Positions 36,585-50,964 of a DNA stretch of 64,000 nt are shown here, piece after piece. A model generated the notes under the pieces. It saw nothing but the letters and a program-made list of their open reading frames with translations, searched no databases and was not told the origin of the DNA. The position numbers and the translations under genes are program-made. The stretch comes from Protonemura montana (lineage: Eukaryota > Arthropoda > Insecta > Plecoptera > Nemouridae): positions 29,746,133 to 29,810,132 of the forward strand of contig OX387602.1 in assembly GCA_947568835.1 (NCBI GenBank). Reading direction: 5' to 3'. How positions within the stretch are numbered: position 1 is the first letter of the stretch; every line of letters starts with the position of its first letter.

Positions 36585-39500
36585 GCTAGATGCTCTCCGA
36601 GATTCTGTCGCCATTTCCTCGAGTAGGACCGCAAAATGTTGTGGCTCAAACATCAAAACGAGAATGAAATATTATTTAACATCCAATGGATGGCAGTAGC
36701 CTCCAATGGGTGGCAGTAGCCTGGGTCAGGAATATATTGTGGGATCTACAACTGCCTTTCCTCGCTAAATTTTCCAGATTGAGATATAAAATTTTAATGG
36801 GTTTTCCCCAAAACACCATAAGAACGACCATTGATCGTATGGGTAGACATAAAAATGTGAAAAGCCTGCATTCAGTTCGAAGGCATTAAACTTTACGCTG
36901 TCGATTATAGTTGGTTTATTGCTCGGAGCAAGCCAAGACAGATTTTGCTGTGAAACGCTTGTATCGCCGCAGCTAAGCCGGGGCACATCCCGAGGAACAA
37001 GCGCTCGGCACGAGAGTCGTCGCTGTATCTTGCCGCAAGGCGACCCAAGAATCATGAATGCGTTCTTTGCAGAGACCGATACACTCGGTGTCCCGTTTCA
37101 CACTTCCGGGACTGGCAAACGAGGGTCGCTAATGAGGATTGCCGCGGGTCACATCCTGCTCCTTAGCGTCCTGAATGGCCCGTGTCATGCGTTGACCCGT
37201 CCTGGTCCTGCCGAAGGACGCGCTGCCTCCTAGCACGTGCAGACGGAGGGGGAGAGGTGCAGAAATGATGGATGTCACAGAAGGTGTACGAGTTGCCCTC
37301 GGAATAAAAGTGGTTCGCATTTGAGAAAGCTCAAGGAATTTGTCTTAAATTTGTTGAACATATAACAAACGAGTTCAACGCTGTTATTTTTTTCATAAAA
37401 AGAAGGGCGTTTATTAAAAAGAAAATGTGTTATCTATGTTTTTAAATGTGCAGATAATTTGATTGTGAGAGAATTCACAGTTGAAAAACAATCAAATGCA
37501 AAATAAAAACGTATTCCCTTAGAATTTAATTAGTTTTGATCAATGGATAGTTTGTGAAATATAAAACCAATCAAAGTTATGATTTCAGAGCCCGATCAGA
37601 AAGTTATGTTTGCAGAGCACAAAAAAATCATTTTTCTGTGCCTGCTTTGATGCTCATACGCTGAGAACGCATCTTAAAGTGTGTTTTTGGAAACGCATTG
37701 CAGCCAAGAATAATGCCAACGAACCCTCCACTCCGGCTTCATAAAAAACCTTGAGACCACGGGGGTGACAATTCTACTGCAATATGATTTCCCCGCACGC
37801 ATGTGGCACGCACTTGTTTGGTAATCGGAACTAGAATTGTACCAGCGAAGACAATCAATCAGCTGTTGCGAGGGTTCAAACTTGCGCGGAGAGAGTCGAT
37901 CCCTTGCCACTGTAGATTCATCTGATAGCGAGGATGACAGGTGTCAAGACGTTGTCGTTAACACTCATTTCATGCAGGATATGCCAAACTTGTCTGTGAT
38001 ATATTTGATTACAGACTTTGGATTGGCTTAAATCGCAGAAAGCAGCAGTGACTTATTTACTTCTGCAGTCCTGGTGGCAACTCTTTGTTACTCATTTTCT
38101 CATTTGTACCAAGCCAATACAGTGCTGTCACAAAGCATCGACTTTCAATGTAAAAATCTATGCCATTTAAGTGTATTGATGCACTCTTTTAGCTACATGC
38201 CATGTTTGTGGAAAACAGTCCCTAGCCAGATCAAGAAACTCTCAAACAACTTGGTAAGTAGGTACAGGGTTACACTCTACAATTACCACGACACTATTAA
38301 CTGAAATTCAGTGACATTTAACACAACGTCACTTTTACTTCGATGGCTTGGTCTGTGATTTAAAAGCAATTTGGCGTACACAGATGCACTAGGAACGACT
38401 AAAACAACATAATATCATATGTTTACTTGATTCAAAATACTGCATTTGAATAGAATTGAGTCTCAAAGTAAATAGACACCATCCCTTTATCGCTTCTGTC
38501 ATTTTAAAGTTGACAGTTGACATTTGGCACGAGCCTGTCAAAGCCAGCCGATGTCTCATATCGGCTGTGTGTACCAGAAGATGCAAACATCGACGTGCAG
38601 TGAGCTGTACTCGAACACACATCCCTTGCTATTGCTTTCCCGAGCTTCCAACGCCTGCCGCGCTTTGATCGAAGCGCTGCTTAGCATAGCACTGAAAACA
38701 TATTGCCTAATTAAGTTGGTCGTCTTCTTTGAATCCCGGATTAGCATGATCGTTTGCTGGTGAACGAGCAAACTAGCGTAGAGCGTGGGCGTTACTCGTC
38801 CTGTGTCTCTACCTAGTGGTGATATGCTGAACCGATCAATTGTAAGCGGCCGTTACAATGGCAAGATATTTGTGTTTAATTACCTAACAGCAAGCTAGCT
38901 CGCAACCTTATATGTCAAACCACATGATATTTAATATTAGAAACACCAATAAAATACTTTGTTCATTGCAAGCATTGGCAACTTTATTCAGATTTATCAC
39001 CTGTGATATTTGTTTCTATAGCATGATTTCTATGCATTTAATTATAGATTCACATTACAATCGATCATTTCTAATGCGTTTGTCGAGTCCTTGCCATAAC
39101 TCGATTGACAAATCTCGATCGCTTACAATCAACACCAAATCAACTGATTTGCATACAGAATATATAATCGCACGCTGTAAGAATCACAATTATTTTTACA
39201 TACCTATTTTGTGATTAATATATAGATGATGAATTAACTATGTGATCTTTTTAAGCGAGAGCCGGTGCGCAATTCAATGGTGCATACGAAATGCCGCTGA
39301 ATAATATTGATGGTCGTCCCCGCCCAGCGCTAAAGAGCTCAAAGCAGTTCAAAGAGCGTCGAAGATGTTTTGCACTTCTTGGCAACAAGTTCAAGCACCA
39401 TCGGCGACAGATCAAGGCATACCTCGGAGTTGAGTCGTACCCCACAGCTGAATAGCCCGGTACTCCGATTGGTGTGCGCATGGTCTTCATTGGACTGTTA

Positions 39501-39660
39501 GCAACAAGACGTTCCCTATACCTACACCATGAATTGTGTCACAAATTTGCTGGGCAATTTGTGGAACGAAGCTTTCATAAAAAATGTATAAATCAAGCAC
39601 AATGTAAGACCTGTAGCTTTGCTTAGAATCAAAAAGATTCTGACCAATAAACAAAAATAT
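36585..39660. other. Gene desert
   Basis: No supportable gene. A 20-nt tandem duplication (CCAATGGRTGGCAGTAGCCT) lies at about 36683-36722. ORFs are short and unremarkable. Confidence 0.5.
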
Positions 39661-39666
39661 TCTTTA

Positions 39667-39895
39667 GATGAAATCTGATTTAAATTGCAAACGCTAGCAA
39701 TGCGCGGGGTATTTTATTATTATCGACACTATAACCGTCTCAAAAATGTATTCCCAAACGGGGACACGAAGCCCGATCTCCACCTGTCGCGGGTGTTGCT
39801 CTAACGCACTGGCTTGTGGAGACGATTTTAGTGTATTTGATGAGAATCCCCGTTTGGGCATCAATTTTTGAGACGGTAATAGTGTTGATAATAAT
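39667..39895 (-). mobile_element. tRNA-derived SINE-like repeat, copy 2 (rearranged, inverted ends)
   Basis: The left part matches copy 1 (GATGAAATCTGATTTAAATTGC ... CCGTCTCAAAAATG ... CGAAGCCCGATCTCCACCT), but the tRNA head is degraded and partly deleted. After the shared flank GACGATTTTAGTGTATTTGATGAGAAT, the sequence CCCCGTTTGGGCATC...TTTTTGAGACGG...TAGTGTTGATAATAA is an inverted copy of the left part. The locus is therefore an inverted pair of SINE pieces of about 60 nt per arm. Confidence 0.7.
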
Positions 39896-42800
39896 TTAAA
39901 AAAAATATTCTTGTCGTGTACCGACTTCAAAAAAAGTGTTCTAAATAAAAATGAATTACAACATTATGACAGTCATTGCAGGACACTTTCTCATAATAAG
40001 CATGCATGTACTTATATGAAACATGACAACTACATGGCTATCACATCGGAAATAGTCATATTCAACTATGACAAGTGATCGCACATATGTCAAATGAGTA
40101 CTTGCCTTATTTCAATTGTTTACGGAAACATAAAACTTGTATTTGATTAGTCGGGCTGTTATAATATGTAAACCTGTGTGCAAGATTTAAATGGCGATAC
40201 TTTGTAATCATTCACGACAGGGGGTAACAACAATAAGAAGACAACAATTGTTGCGCAATGCGACGCAATGTGAGTATTTGTTTTATCAAACCCGACGATA
40301 CGGCACACACTGAAGACATGACAGGATGTTTGTAGACGAACAGGAGTGTGAGATTTGCTGGCCTCAAAATTCAACCCCGGATTGACTGACTATGAACCGT
40401 TATTATAATTTTGGTGGGCATTCCATTAAGATGACGTGGGAAGGCAATGACATAACAGACCTCGAAGCACATCTGTCAAACGTGAGGGTAGTTTCTGAAA
40501 TGGGGTTCAATTAATTGTGTGCCCAAGTAGGTGCAAGAGATCCGAGCCAGATATCTGGGCAAACAATGTCTTTCCCTTTAAAACGAGACCGACTGCCCAG
40601 GTGAGTGATATCGCTCAGAATGTAATTACAACCGACAAACACAGTGCATGTACTCGTGGCATGATGTGCAACTAAGAAATGCAATTTCCACTCCGCGAAG
40701 AACACATGGCATGTGTAATTTAATGATTGATTACCCAGGTCTGTGATAAATACTTCATTTCAATAATGACTGCATATATGTATCGGAAAGTAAAGGGTAA
40801 AGTAATCAAATACAAATTACTGCAAGTAATCGTGGTTTAATGCATTTCACGTTAGAAGCCGCGATAGGTTTGAAATGAAAAAGGTAAAAATCGTAAAAAT
40901 TAGTTTGCACAACAATAGATTGAATTTGATTGACCATTACGCAGTACGTAAACACGTGAACGTGTATGTACTAATTGCACACAAGTACGCCTCCCTTTAT
41001 GCCGAGGGACTTTGAATCAGCTGCTTGCTGAGCGACAGCTTCAACGCGTTTACTATGTCAATGATAAGAATTACCTGGCAAAAATCCTCTGGGGCAAATA
41101 ACAGCAGTGTCCTTCTTCTCCTTAAATCGCTTCGTCAAACTTTGCAGAACACATATATTCACTGAACTATCTTCCCAAGACCTAACTGTCTTGTCTGCTT
41201 CATCGAGCTTGCAACAACCCACTAGCGAGTTTATCACAAATGATAGCAGAGCTAGCGATTGGCAGGTATAAGTTTTGTCAATATGCTGTCCAAGGTTGTG
41301 CCGTTTGGTTCGCCGGTCATAAAACCGACTTCTCTCCAGTGACCTGATACTCCACGGTGATTAAGGCTATTACAGTCCCTACCCCCAATCAAGCCTGGCA
41401 CACACTCGCTATATAATGAAGCTGTATCATCGACCGCGTTTCCTCTCCAAGAGCTTCATTACTGCCGGATCATGCTCTCTTTGAAATCCGACCACGACGA
41501 CAACGACGCCGACGCCTGATCACCTGATTTATGAATCGGTCATGATTTAATTCAATTCTCCGGGGTAATTACGCAATATTGTTGTTATTTACTTTGATCC
41601 GCGAGATAGATGAGACGATTGCGGCGTGATTAAAGGATGCCTGCCGCCAACATGTCGGCTGCGCGGGTAATTAACGAGGCTGCGCACTGCGCTGCGCAGC
41701 TCGTGTGCAGATCAGCTGTCGCAGCAACGAGAGCCTATCAGTTGGTGCCGCCGAGCAAAGGGTTCACATTTCCTAATCAGTCCCTTTGTTTGCTGTTTAC
41801 TCTGTAATTGTTGTCGTCATTTCATCCAGGGAATGCAATGGAGAAAGAAATGTGAACAATGCTAATTGAACCTGGCTTTTGTCATCTGAAATAACGACCA
41901 GGGGGATTGCCAAGGTGCCGAAGGTTGCAAAGAACTATAAAGAAATGTTGTGGTTTTGTAACAACAAAAAATGAAATGGGGTTCGCTTCTCTTGGTAAAT
42001 ATTAGCAAAGAAATGTGATGGCTCTATCATTTTGCTTAGGAAATGTAATTTTACTGAATAAAGGCTTTCGTCGAAAGGGAGTTTGTTGTTGTGGCACAGA
42101 TCGACTTCATGTTTATGAACACCTGATTAAAATTGAAACTATTACCATTGCTCTTGCTACAGAGCAACGCTCTAAACTCTAGAGAAGCTGCTTGACAAAT
42201 GATTTCTGTTACGTTAATTAAACACCACGGTTACTTTTAAACGTTCTCTGACTCTTCTTTAGGAAGCATGTTGTCAAATCCACCCATAAATCCATGCGCG
42301 ATGTCGCAGTAATCCTCTAGAAGCCCGCGGTGGGTGCACTGCTAGGTGCCGCTGCCGCCGCCGCGGGCTGAGATATTATTTATTCGAAACGATAAACAGA
42401 CGTTGACGTCGTAATTAGATCAGACGAATGCGTCGGCAGCTGGCGACCGACGCTCGACGCCCGAGCGGGGAGCAAATTAGAAGAAAAGCGCCCGCGACGC
42501 GGTGATTTGTCGCCGCCAGTGCCCGTGTGTCATCTCGCGGGCAGAGGCGGGCCAAAACATGCCACGACATGGCATGTTTTGAACACAACGACAAGAAGCT
42601 GGGGGCAAAAATGTCAAAAGAGTTGAGAAAAAATATGTACATAGCTTAAGGAGCAATGATAAAAATTATGATCTTACTTCTAATATTAATAAGGGCCCTA
42701 TTAAAAGAGGTGTCTGTATTTTCAACAATTTACCATGTAATATTGAAGAATTGTCTAACGGTAAAGATTTTGCGAAAGAGCTAAAAAAAGTTCATATCAC

Positions 42801-45800
42801 ATCATTGTTTTTACTCACTGACTGAATTTAATGATTCTAAAATGTAAAAATTTAAAAATGTAAAACTGACGCTCAAATATTACCAATAATGTAATCAATT
42901 TGGAATAAAACATTATTATTATTATCATTATATTAAAAGTCGCTGAAAAAAAAAAGTGCGTCGTCTCACTCAAAACGCATCGCAATGCAAACCGTAGTTA
43001 ATTGTTAGCTTTCAGGAATCGTACATACATTTCTTTCACGTTCATGTCTGCTTCGAGCATGGTATTGCCCAGCTCTATGCTGTGATGTTTTGGTACTTTG
43101 GTTATGTTACTTTCTTTTCAGTAAGGCTTCTGAGGGGATCAACTGCGGGCTGGTCGGTGGTATAACTCACCCAATAAGCATTGATATACATATCATAGTT
43201 GTGATCATTTTCAGGAATCCTCCATTTCTTGGCAAATTTGTAGTTATATGAAATTCAAGCATCGAATTTGAGTTATTTCGCCAGCGTGGACCTCCAATTG
43301 TTCAAAGCCCTATGAATAAAGAGTGTGTCTATAGGCGATATGGTGATATTTGTTCGGTGACTGGTCTTCGCCCTGTTTCTTTCTTTCCAAGACGACTTCA
43401 TTTAAGAATCTTCTTGTTGCCTTATCTAATCTTCGCCATCCCCCAATAGTTCACTGACTTACCGCTGGAAGGCTGCTAAGTGGCGCTGCTCAACAGTCGG
43501 TGGAGGTGCCGGGTTTGCCAGACTAAGCCAAGTCAAAACCGCATTTTGTTTTTGCAAATTTTGATGCTCATTTTTCGACGAAGTTGACAACCGAGCTGCT
43601 TGTACCCATTAACAGAAACTGACTAAAGTTCAGCAGTAATTTCAGTAGTAACTTTGAACTTGTGTACTAAATTGAGTAGGTACTTAATTTGCGATAAATG
43701 ATACATTTTTCTAAGCTCATATGCTGATCTGAAGAATTTAACCTATTAAAATGGAATCCAAATATCGTAGCCATAAGCTAGTTCTGTACATTTCTATGTC
43801 TACCTCAACGGAGTGGAGCGACCACGTACGGTATTTAAAAATCTAACCCGTGGGTTGGCAGCACATATATCGGTGCCATCAGATTTACAGGAACTTTGAA
43901 CTAATTCGAATCGAACCCTGGTATTAAAAATGCGCACTGGTATATTTGTACACAAAAGAAAACTACACTTTTACTTGGAAAACACGATATGGTGGCTGAT
44001 TAACCAAGACTAGGCTATAAAATACTCTTGCCAGTTATCAATCCAGACCGATCCAGGTATCCAGAGGAGGAGAGGAGAAATGATTGGACTAATTACCAGG
44101 TTGATGACATACTCGTTGATGGCTAACAACATTGTCTGCACCTAATGCTACATCGAGGGTGCCGATGTGCACTGAAAACAACCAATTACCTGTCGCCTCT
44201 TCTTACCCACTTGGAGCCCGCTAATCACGGCAACTCGAACACAATTGTGTCTTGATCACTCGGCCCCCCCTAATCCATCGAGTCTGCAATTGGAGCAAGT
44301 CAGAGCCGCTAATTGGGAGCCGCGCGTCATCGCCTGGGGTTCTTTTTGGTAATTGCATCTGCACATGCAACTGCAAATTCAGTCAGCGAAGCGCATGAAC
44401 AACACGGCCGTGATTAACCGATGCGCTTCTCGAATATTGTCTCTAAATTATGACAAATGTGGGAAGAGGAGGAGTTTACTGGTAGTTTTTTTTAGATATT
44501 CTTCCTAATTTTATGAGGGATTGCAGTTTCGCTGTCATCCAGGTAGAATTAATTGCGTCTAGCGCGGTATAATTGTGTCGCATCGACTAGTTCTCTTCCA
44601 AAAGAATGTGGACGTCTATTTTTAGGCATTTGGTGTTGAAACTTGAAATGCCAAAAAAATGTAAAATACCATGCTTGGTTATTGTGACGGTGCTCAGCTC
44701 TAGTTAGAAGGCTGGGACCGAGAATCGTATTCGTTGTTGACTCTGTTTTGAAATTCAGAAAGATAACCTAAACCATCTTTTTTATTTTTTAAATCACAAC
44801 TCTTAAGTTGATTTTCTTGGCTTACTTCGACTTCGCTGCGTATTTTATGGTTCCAGTAGCGAGTCTTGATATCTTTTACCTCTGTTTATTGTTTGTTTAT
44901 TGTCATAGGATTCGTTGGAATGTACAGACATGTCAGTGCACATGAACAGTTAGTACATTTTATAAGGTTTTTGCTAAAGTGGTTAAAAAGGGACATGTTT
45001 TAGACTATGCAAGACTAATCCAGACAAATTTCACAACGACGCCGCCTCTTTCGGGCGTCCCGACGTCCCAGGTTCATCCACCGAGACCGGAAAACGTTTA
45101 GAAATCACGACCGAAATTAATCTTTTGAAATATCGCCACCACTTTACAAGCCAACCTGGCGCTAGGGAAGCGTAAAATGAACTTGTTCGTAATTAGGTGT
45201 TGAAAACCATCGCCGAAATGGCATCTGTTTCAATTCTGTCTAATTAAACTGCAGGAAAGTGGGAACATCGTCATAACTATCCGACAAATTCCCGGTGTCA
45301 CAATGTGTTGACATCTTCTCGAGGCATTACGTGTTTTGACTTATAGTGTCATGGCAGCAAAAGAATCACTTTTTGTCGGCTTTTTTCGCCGTCGCCTGGC
45401 TGGCACTCATTAAAGTGATTCATGATTTTCGCTGTGACACTCTGGATCGGGAGTCAGCGTTACCCGCCGTCGCCGTCGCCGATCCCCGCCGTTGTCCCGG
45501 CTCCCGAAACAACGCACGGGATAAAAAGCTGCGAGCATGGCACGGTTGGTCTCGACTTACACTGCACCCGATAACTCCACGTCTCTTGGTTTACTCCAGG
45601 AACACAGGAATCCAGGCGCGTTTCAACGAAGGATTAATCTGTTGCAACGTTACCGCCTGGCATTGGCAAGACGGTAAAGAAGTGGAGCAGAGAAGCGCTT
45701 TTCAACTGAACACTGAGCCACAATGAAGATCGAGTTGACTTTTCCTCATTCGAATTAACTCATTCCTTTGTAGCAACGTGCGAGTTGATTTTTGCTTCAA

Positions 45801-48418
45801 ATTAGGTGTATTATAATCTTGCTTTTATACGTGTTTCTACCGTCTATAAAATTAATAAATGCAGTTAATTATAGATAAGAGAGAACCTAGTTGCAAACGA
45901 GTTTCATCGAAAACATGCCACGAGAAATAATTGCATCTGTTCGAAAATAATTGCCTTTGTTCCGTTCATGTGTGGCAGACATTTTGAAGTTGTTGAAAAC
46001 AATATTCTGGCTGAAAATGTCGCTCTTGTCGAAACCAAAATAGGTATGTCCACAATAACTGAAGTTGTATTTAAGGTATCGAAAATGTCAGATAGAATGT
46101 AAATCAATTTTGAATGTCATGTTTTTAAAGAATGATGATGAAACAGTGATTTGTACGTTTCTTAATGAGTACTTGTTTAATTTGGTTTGGCAAAAATCTA
46201 TCTCTACCAATTTTGTGGATCATGTTGGATAATTTCCTAGTCCATAAGGCTCCCCCTTTAGCAGTCTGTTCGTAGCATTAAGAGTCACCACGAAAGATAA
46301 CACTCGCAGCACATGAGTGTGACTTCATTAGTAGAGACTTGTACCCACTGATCTCGTTACAATTAACCCCCGTTATCCCCTCGCCGATCATACCTACCCC
46401 TATTTTATAGCCCTAACTCGCCCTCCTCCAACCCACCCCAAATGCCACCCCCGTAACCCAAAGCGTAGCGAAGTGATTGTCAAATGAAGATTGATCGCGC
46501 AGAACGGGGTCCTAACATAGTTTGGCGAGGACCTGCTCGACTCCTCGACGGCGACATGTCTTGGGGGGGGGGAGGCTGACGATGCTTTAGAGTCAGAGGC
46601 TGTTGCTAGAGGTCTGTGGTCCATCAACACTGCAGCACTCAACACTGAGGCTCAAGGGGACACTGCTCCAGTCAGAGGTTGATGCGAGAGGTCCGTAGAC
46701 CATAACAATTGTGCAGATTAATTGTCAATATCAACAGTAGTGTGGGATGGCACTGAGAAGATCCAAGAACGCAAGGCAGTAATTGAGATTTTCAATGTAG
46801 ATGTGAAAGAATAAAAGCTTAGACGAGCAATCTAAGCATGCTAAGTGTTGTCGGACGACGATGGAGGTGCCGAGTTCTACGCAGAAAGTTCTAGATTTTA
46901 GTTTCTGATATTTCCCAAAACGACAGTGTGTTTTTGTGCCAAATACAAAAGCGATTTTTTCGAAGCTGAGAGAAATGCCAATACATTAAAACAGGATGCC
47001 CAAGCACAGAGTTCTCGAATGCAATGTTATCATGTTACTTCAATAAATGTTATTCACTCTTTCCAGGCAATGACAAACGTTAATGTTTCCTTTCGATAGC
47101 GAAACAAATAAAGGACATGCTTGATTTTGTTTACTTGCTTGATAGCCAAATAAATTGCAGTCCGTCACGCTCAGAAAAAACTCTCATCGCACAAATATAG
47201 TTCTTGCTGATTACTTTTTTCGCCAATTGCCCCACAGCAAAAAAAACTCATAAAACAGCAGGTCTATTTGATTTTCAAAACTGTACGCACCGCGTTAACG
47301 CTCTAAATTGAGTCCCCTCTCCACAGCGTCGCGCTCGTCGTCGTTACTTTTGATAGTTTTAAACCAACGTGAAATGGTTCTCCAGCGGGGACATTGTGGG
47401 CTCCATTGTGGTGTGGGTGGCTGTGGGTGGGGGGCGGACCGGGATGCTTTTAATCAGCGCTCGAAGAGAGTCAAGTGAGTACAACTTCAAGACCCCCCGC
47501 GGCGGCGATGTAATGTGTATCCCGTGCAGAGTTAGTGCTCCTGGGGTAGCGAGGCATGGCATGATGCACTAAATACGTTTCAGCCCTCGTTGGCGGCTGC
47601 CGCCCAATTGATAGTGTGCGGATCGGCGGGGGTCGTCCAAGTCTCCACTTGGGGGTTAAGATGATCGTGAGCGACGACAAATAGTAAGGGTGCCTAACTA
47701 GAGTGTGTGCTTGTGCGCTCGGCCGTGGGGAATGAATCAATTGATCAAAATGCAAACGGGGCAATTTGTTATGGATCTTGGTAGACGGTAATGGAGTGAT
47801 GCCAGCGATTTCGCGGTGTTGTGGTCGGTGATTTTGGTTTTTATTTAGGAGGGTTCATGATTATATTATCTGCTTGCGCATTGTTCGCGCTCTGCATGGA
47901 TCTACTCTGACAATTCTTTGACACACGAAACTAGGATTGTGTTAAAAGTAGGGAGCGTTGTATAGGAACGGGAAACATTTGCGACCGCAATTGGATTAGC
48001 GATTATTGCATTAAATTTGTTCCATTTTTTGGTTAGCGAGTGGTCGGTCTATTTAAAGACATGCTGCCACTCCAGTTGGATATCAAAGAGAGAAGAAATA
48101 AAACACAAGTCACAATTATATTTCACTACCCACATTTCGTTTTTTATTTGTGAAAATTTCATAATTTCATTTACAATACAACCTTCGTTTTATATTGAAT
48201 TGCAACAAGCATTTTATAGAAAACTCATTAATCTTTTTGTGTCATTATCTCTCGCCATCTCTCTCCCTCCCTGGTTCGAGTGTGCACACACATAAATATG
48301 CATCCACTCGATTTCTTTTGCGGTCTTCGTCCGCTCGCCTTTTGACGTCACTTCGTCCTTGTCGCTTGCGAACGAAAGCAACCGCGAGAGAAGAAAAAAA
48401 AAGAAATGTGTATAATAA
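39896..48418. other. Gene desert downstream of the Sp8/9 gene
   Basis: No supportable coding sequence in about 8.5 kb. A short local duplication lies at 46591-46710 (AGTCAGAGG...GAGAGGTC...). Positions 41500-41720 and 44150-44480 carry clustered GGTAATTA, TTTAATT and GATTAA motifs that would suit homeodomain-type sites. Distal enhancers of the neighbouring Sp gene could lie here, but that is inference only. Confidence 0.45.
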
Positions 48419-48448
48419 TTTATTATGAATGTCGCAATAGAATTTATT
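48419..48448 (-). terminator. Candidate polyadenylation signals of the Sp8/9 gene
   Basis: Two AATAAA hexamers on the minus strand (48443-48448 and 48419-48424) are the first clear ones after the Sp8/9 stop codon, about 1.1 kb downstream. A T-rich run (TTTCTTTTTTTTTCTTCTCTC) follows within about 30 nt, as expected downstream of a cleavage site. This would give a 3' UTR of about 1.1 kb. Another AATAAA occurs at 48143-48148. Confidence 0.35.
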
Positions 48449-49560
48449 GATATGTGATTTGTTCAGCGTCATCGCGCCAAACAAAGCTCGCTCGCCCGCT
48501 CATATTTACAACGGCTTCGACACACGTGTCCAGGGACAGGCGCAACATGCGTCTACGCATCGATACGCACATGCGGCCGTGCCACTGTGCCGAGAAAAAT
48601 AGTGCCGTACGCAACACTTTGCGCAGCACGCTTTTTTGGTCAGTTTCTTTTCTTAGACCGAAATTTATGATTATGGTACACAATATAATAAAGTTAGCTC
48701 TATTTATAATATTTACAACCAACGTGATAGCGTACCTCGTCTTTAACATGTAGCTTTAAGAAAGAATTTCTCCTGAAGAGGTATCGAATGTCTTGACAAA
48801 ATATTTACACAGGCGCGGGTTTTGTTCGATGAGAGATGAGTGATGGCGCCGACCAGAGGCCGCCTCTCGAGGTGGATTCCAACGAATAGTACGATACTAT
48901 AGGCTCACAGAGTGGGATACCAGTAAAATAATTCCAAGATGGCTGCTCAACTTGTCAATGTGAAAAAAAAACACAGCAGGAACGTGTGCGTATATGTTAT
49001 ACAATGTAATTATCTTTACTGAGCCAGTTTTTCTAAAGCAGGTTGCTCGTGAGTTGAAATTAACAGATTGCGCGTTAAGCACAGAGAGAGAGAAAAAAAA
49101 AGAACAAATTCCATGGCACATTTGTAAAAAGACTAGTCACTAGCCATAAATTTAGTCGTGTGGTTAAAATATCAAAATTATCAGACGAGTTGGTCACTCC
49201 TTTTTCAATCGAGTTTCTTTCAAAAATGATTTGGATCGCAATTAACTTCGAACATAGACGGTATACAGAAATTACTACTTCGGTGTAAAGAACGAAACAG
49301 AGAAGCGAACTGGGGAAACGAGTTCCCAGCGTCCAAACTGCGGCGCCGATGCGAGACCATCGGGCCAACAGACGACTCCAGCTGAAACGGTCTCTTTCAC
49401 TTGACGTCGCCGCTATCACAGCGCCAACTGCGGCATCTCTAGCTGTACACGTCCGCGCCATGCACGGGTCGGGGGGGATGATATTTGTGGGGTCCTTGCG
49501 TTCCACGCTTCGCTCTTAGTGGTGATACTGGTGGTAGAAGAGCGCTGGACCCCACCGGGC

Positions 49561-50964
49561 TCAGACCAGGCCGGGCGGCTTCACATCAAGCTGTTCCATC
49601 GACCCCATACCCTGCGACGGCGGCGGCGTGTGATTCACCGACGACGGCGAATTGACTCCCTGCATCTCCGACTGGCTGTTCTCCTCGGAGTCTGTGCACG
49701 AGTCCGAGCTGCCCTTCTTGCTGCTGCCGTCGTTGGTGTGCGTCTTCACGTGCTTGGCGAGGTGGTCGCTGCGCATGAACCGTTTGTTGCACACGGGGCA
49801 CGCGAAACGCTTCTCCCCCGTGTGCGTGCGCAGGTGTCGCTGCAGTTCGTCGCTGCGCGTGAACCGTTTGCCGCAAAAGAGCCAGTTGCAGACGAAGGGT
49901 CTTTCGCCGGTGTGCCAGCGGAGGTGCGCCTTCAGATGCGACGTCTTGCCGTACACCTTGCCACAGCCGGGTATGTGGCAGCTGTGGATGTTCTTCTTGC
50001 GTAGGTGGACGCCGGCCGGTCCTAGCCGATCAGCTTCCTGACAATTGGGACAGTCGCAAGTGGCGCGCCCTGTGTAGCGTCGCTGAGACCGCGGCGACGG
50101 CACCTGCGGCGGCAGGCTGGCTGCAGACACCGGCGACGCCGACGTCTGCGAGTGGTGATGGTGACCGAGACCGTACCCGCCTCCGACGCCCTGACCCGGC
50201 AGCATGGACTTGTACGTGTCCTGGAGCAAGTGCTGTCCGGACGAGAGCAAGTGGTGTGCAGAGTTGGTCGCCGCGAGCGTGTGACTGAGCGTGTTGTAGT
50301 CTGTGGTGGCCGCGTAGTTGGCGGCGGCCATTTGCGCGTGCATGCTAGCGCCGCTCATGTCCAGCCAGCCGCCGGCCGTCGCCTGGTGCACATCCCACCA
50401 GGAGCCCGACGCGGGGTTGCCGGCTGCGTCGACGCCTCCCTTCATGGCGCCGTGGTGCGTGGCGCCGGGCATCGCGTTGAACGGCCACGCTTCGTAAGGG
50501 TGCCGCGAGTAGACCGATCCGAGAGCCGCATGATGTGTCGCCGCGTTCTCCACCTTGCCCAGGAGCTGGTGGTGCGAGTTGTCGTTCACGTTCTGGGCCG
50601 TCGCACCGGGGAAGTAGAGGTCCGAGCCGCCGTAGGACGGCGTCGACGCAACGGCGCCGCCGCACGCCGACGACGTCATCACGGGCCTTGTCGAGTAGGT
50701 CGCCTGGCCGAGGGTGTTGCCGGCGCTGGTGGTCGACATGAGAGATCGTTGCGAGGAGGACAGCGACAGACTGCCTGAGGTCGCGCCCGCGTTCGAGCTG
50801 TTGCTCTGCATGCTGCCACTCGACGACGTCTGCGGGCTCTTCTTCCACGGATGGAAGCCTTTGCCGACGGCGGCGTCTGCCAGTGGCGGTGGCGACTTGT
50901 TGGACAGCTTGTTGCACTGCGCGGCCAGCATCGCCAGTGGCGTGCCCCGCAGTCCCGGGTGGTC
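49561..50964 (-). CDS. Sp8: Sp8/9-type zinc-finger transcription factor, exon 2 (main coding exon)
   Basis: This exon encodes 467 residues and the stop of a 487-residue nuclear DNA-binding protein of the Sp family, Sp6-9 branch. In insects the branch acts in appendage outgrowth and head and neural patterning. Numbering on the full protein: SP box [13 protein letters not shown] (28-40); [10 protein letters not shown] (55-64); Ser/Thr-rich stretch; [18 protein letters not shown] (209-226), typical of Sp8/9; Btd box with CDCPNC (about 315-332); and three C2H2 fingers (C349/C354/H367/H371, C379/C384/H397/H401, C409/C412/H425/H429). The fingers have contact residues K-H-A, R-E-R and R-H-K, which predict binding to GC/GT boxes. 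The C-terminal tail is Ser/acidic. The acceptor CTTGTTCCAG|GAC is clear. The frame is open 31 codons further upstream, but that part (MNIAPRAL...) is intron. Btd/Sp5 is the alternative; the FHPWK and WWDVH motifs argue against it. Confidence 0.97.
   Translation of the reverse strand, partial: DHPGLRGTPLAMLAAQCNKLSNKSPPPLADAAVGKGFHPWKKSPQTSSSGSMQSNSSNAGATSGSLSLSSSQRSLMSTTSAGNTLGQATYSTRPVMTSSACGGAVASTPSYGGSDLYFPGATAQNVNDNSHHQLLGKVENAATHHAALGSVYSRHPYEAWPFNAMPGATHHGAMKGGVDAAGNPASGSWWDVHQATAGGWLDMSGASMHAQMAAANYAATTDYNTLSHTLAATNSAHHLLSSGQHLLQDTYKSMLPGQGVGGGYGLGHHHHSQTSASPVSAASLPPQVPSPRSQRRYTGRATCDCPNCQEADRLGPAGVHLRKKNIHSCHIPGCGKVYGKTSHLKAHLRWHTGERPFVCNWLFCGKRFTRSDELQRHLRTHTGEKRFACPVCNKRFMRSDHLAKHVKTHTNDGSSKKGSSDSCTDSEENSQSEMQGVNSPSSVNHTPPPSQGMGSMEQLDVKPPGLV

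Noticed and set aside
49519-50778. Long ORFs on the plus strand opposite the Sp8/9 exon (49519-50004, 50152-50778) and the 49586-49876 and 50345-50917 minus frames
   Set aside because: They are shadows of the GC-rich zinc-finger exon, with no domain and arginine/valine-rich composition typical of antisense frames.
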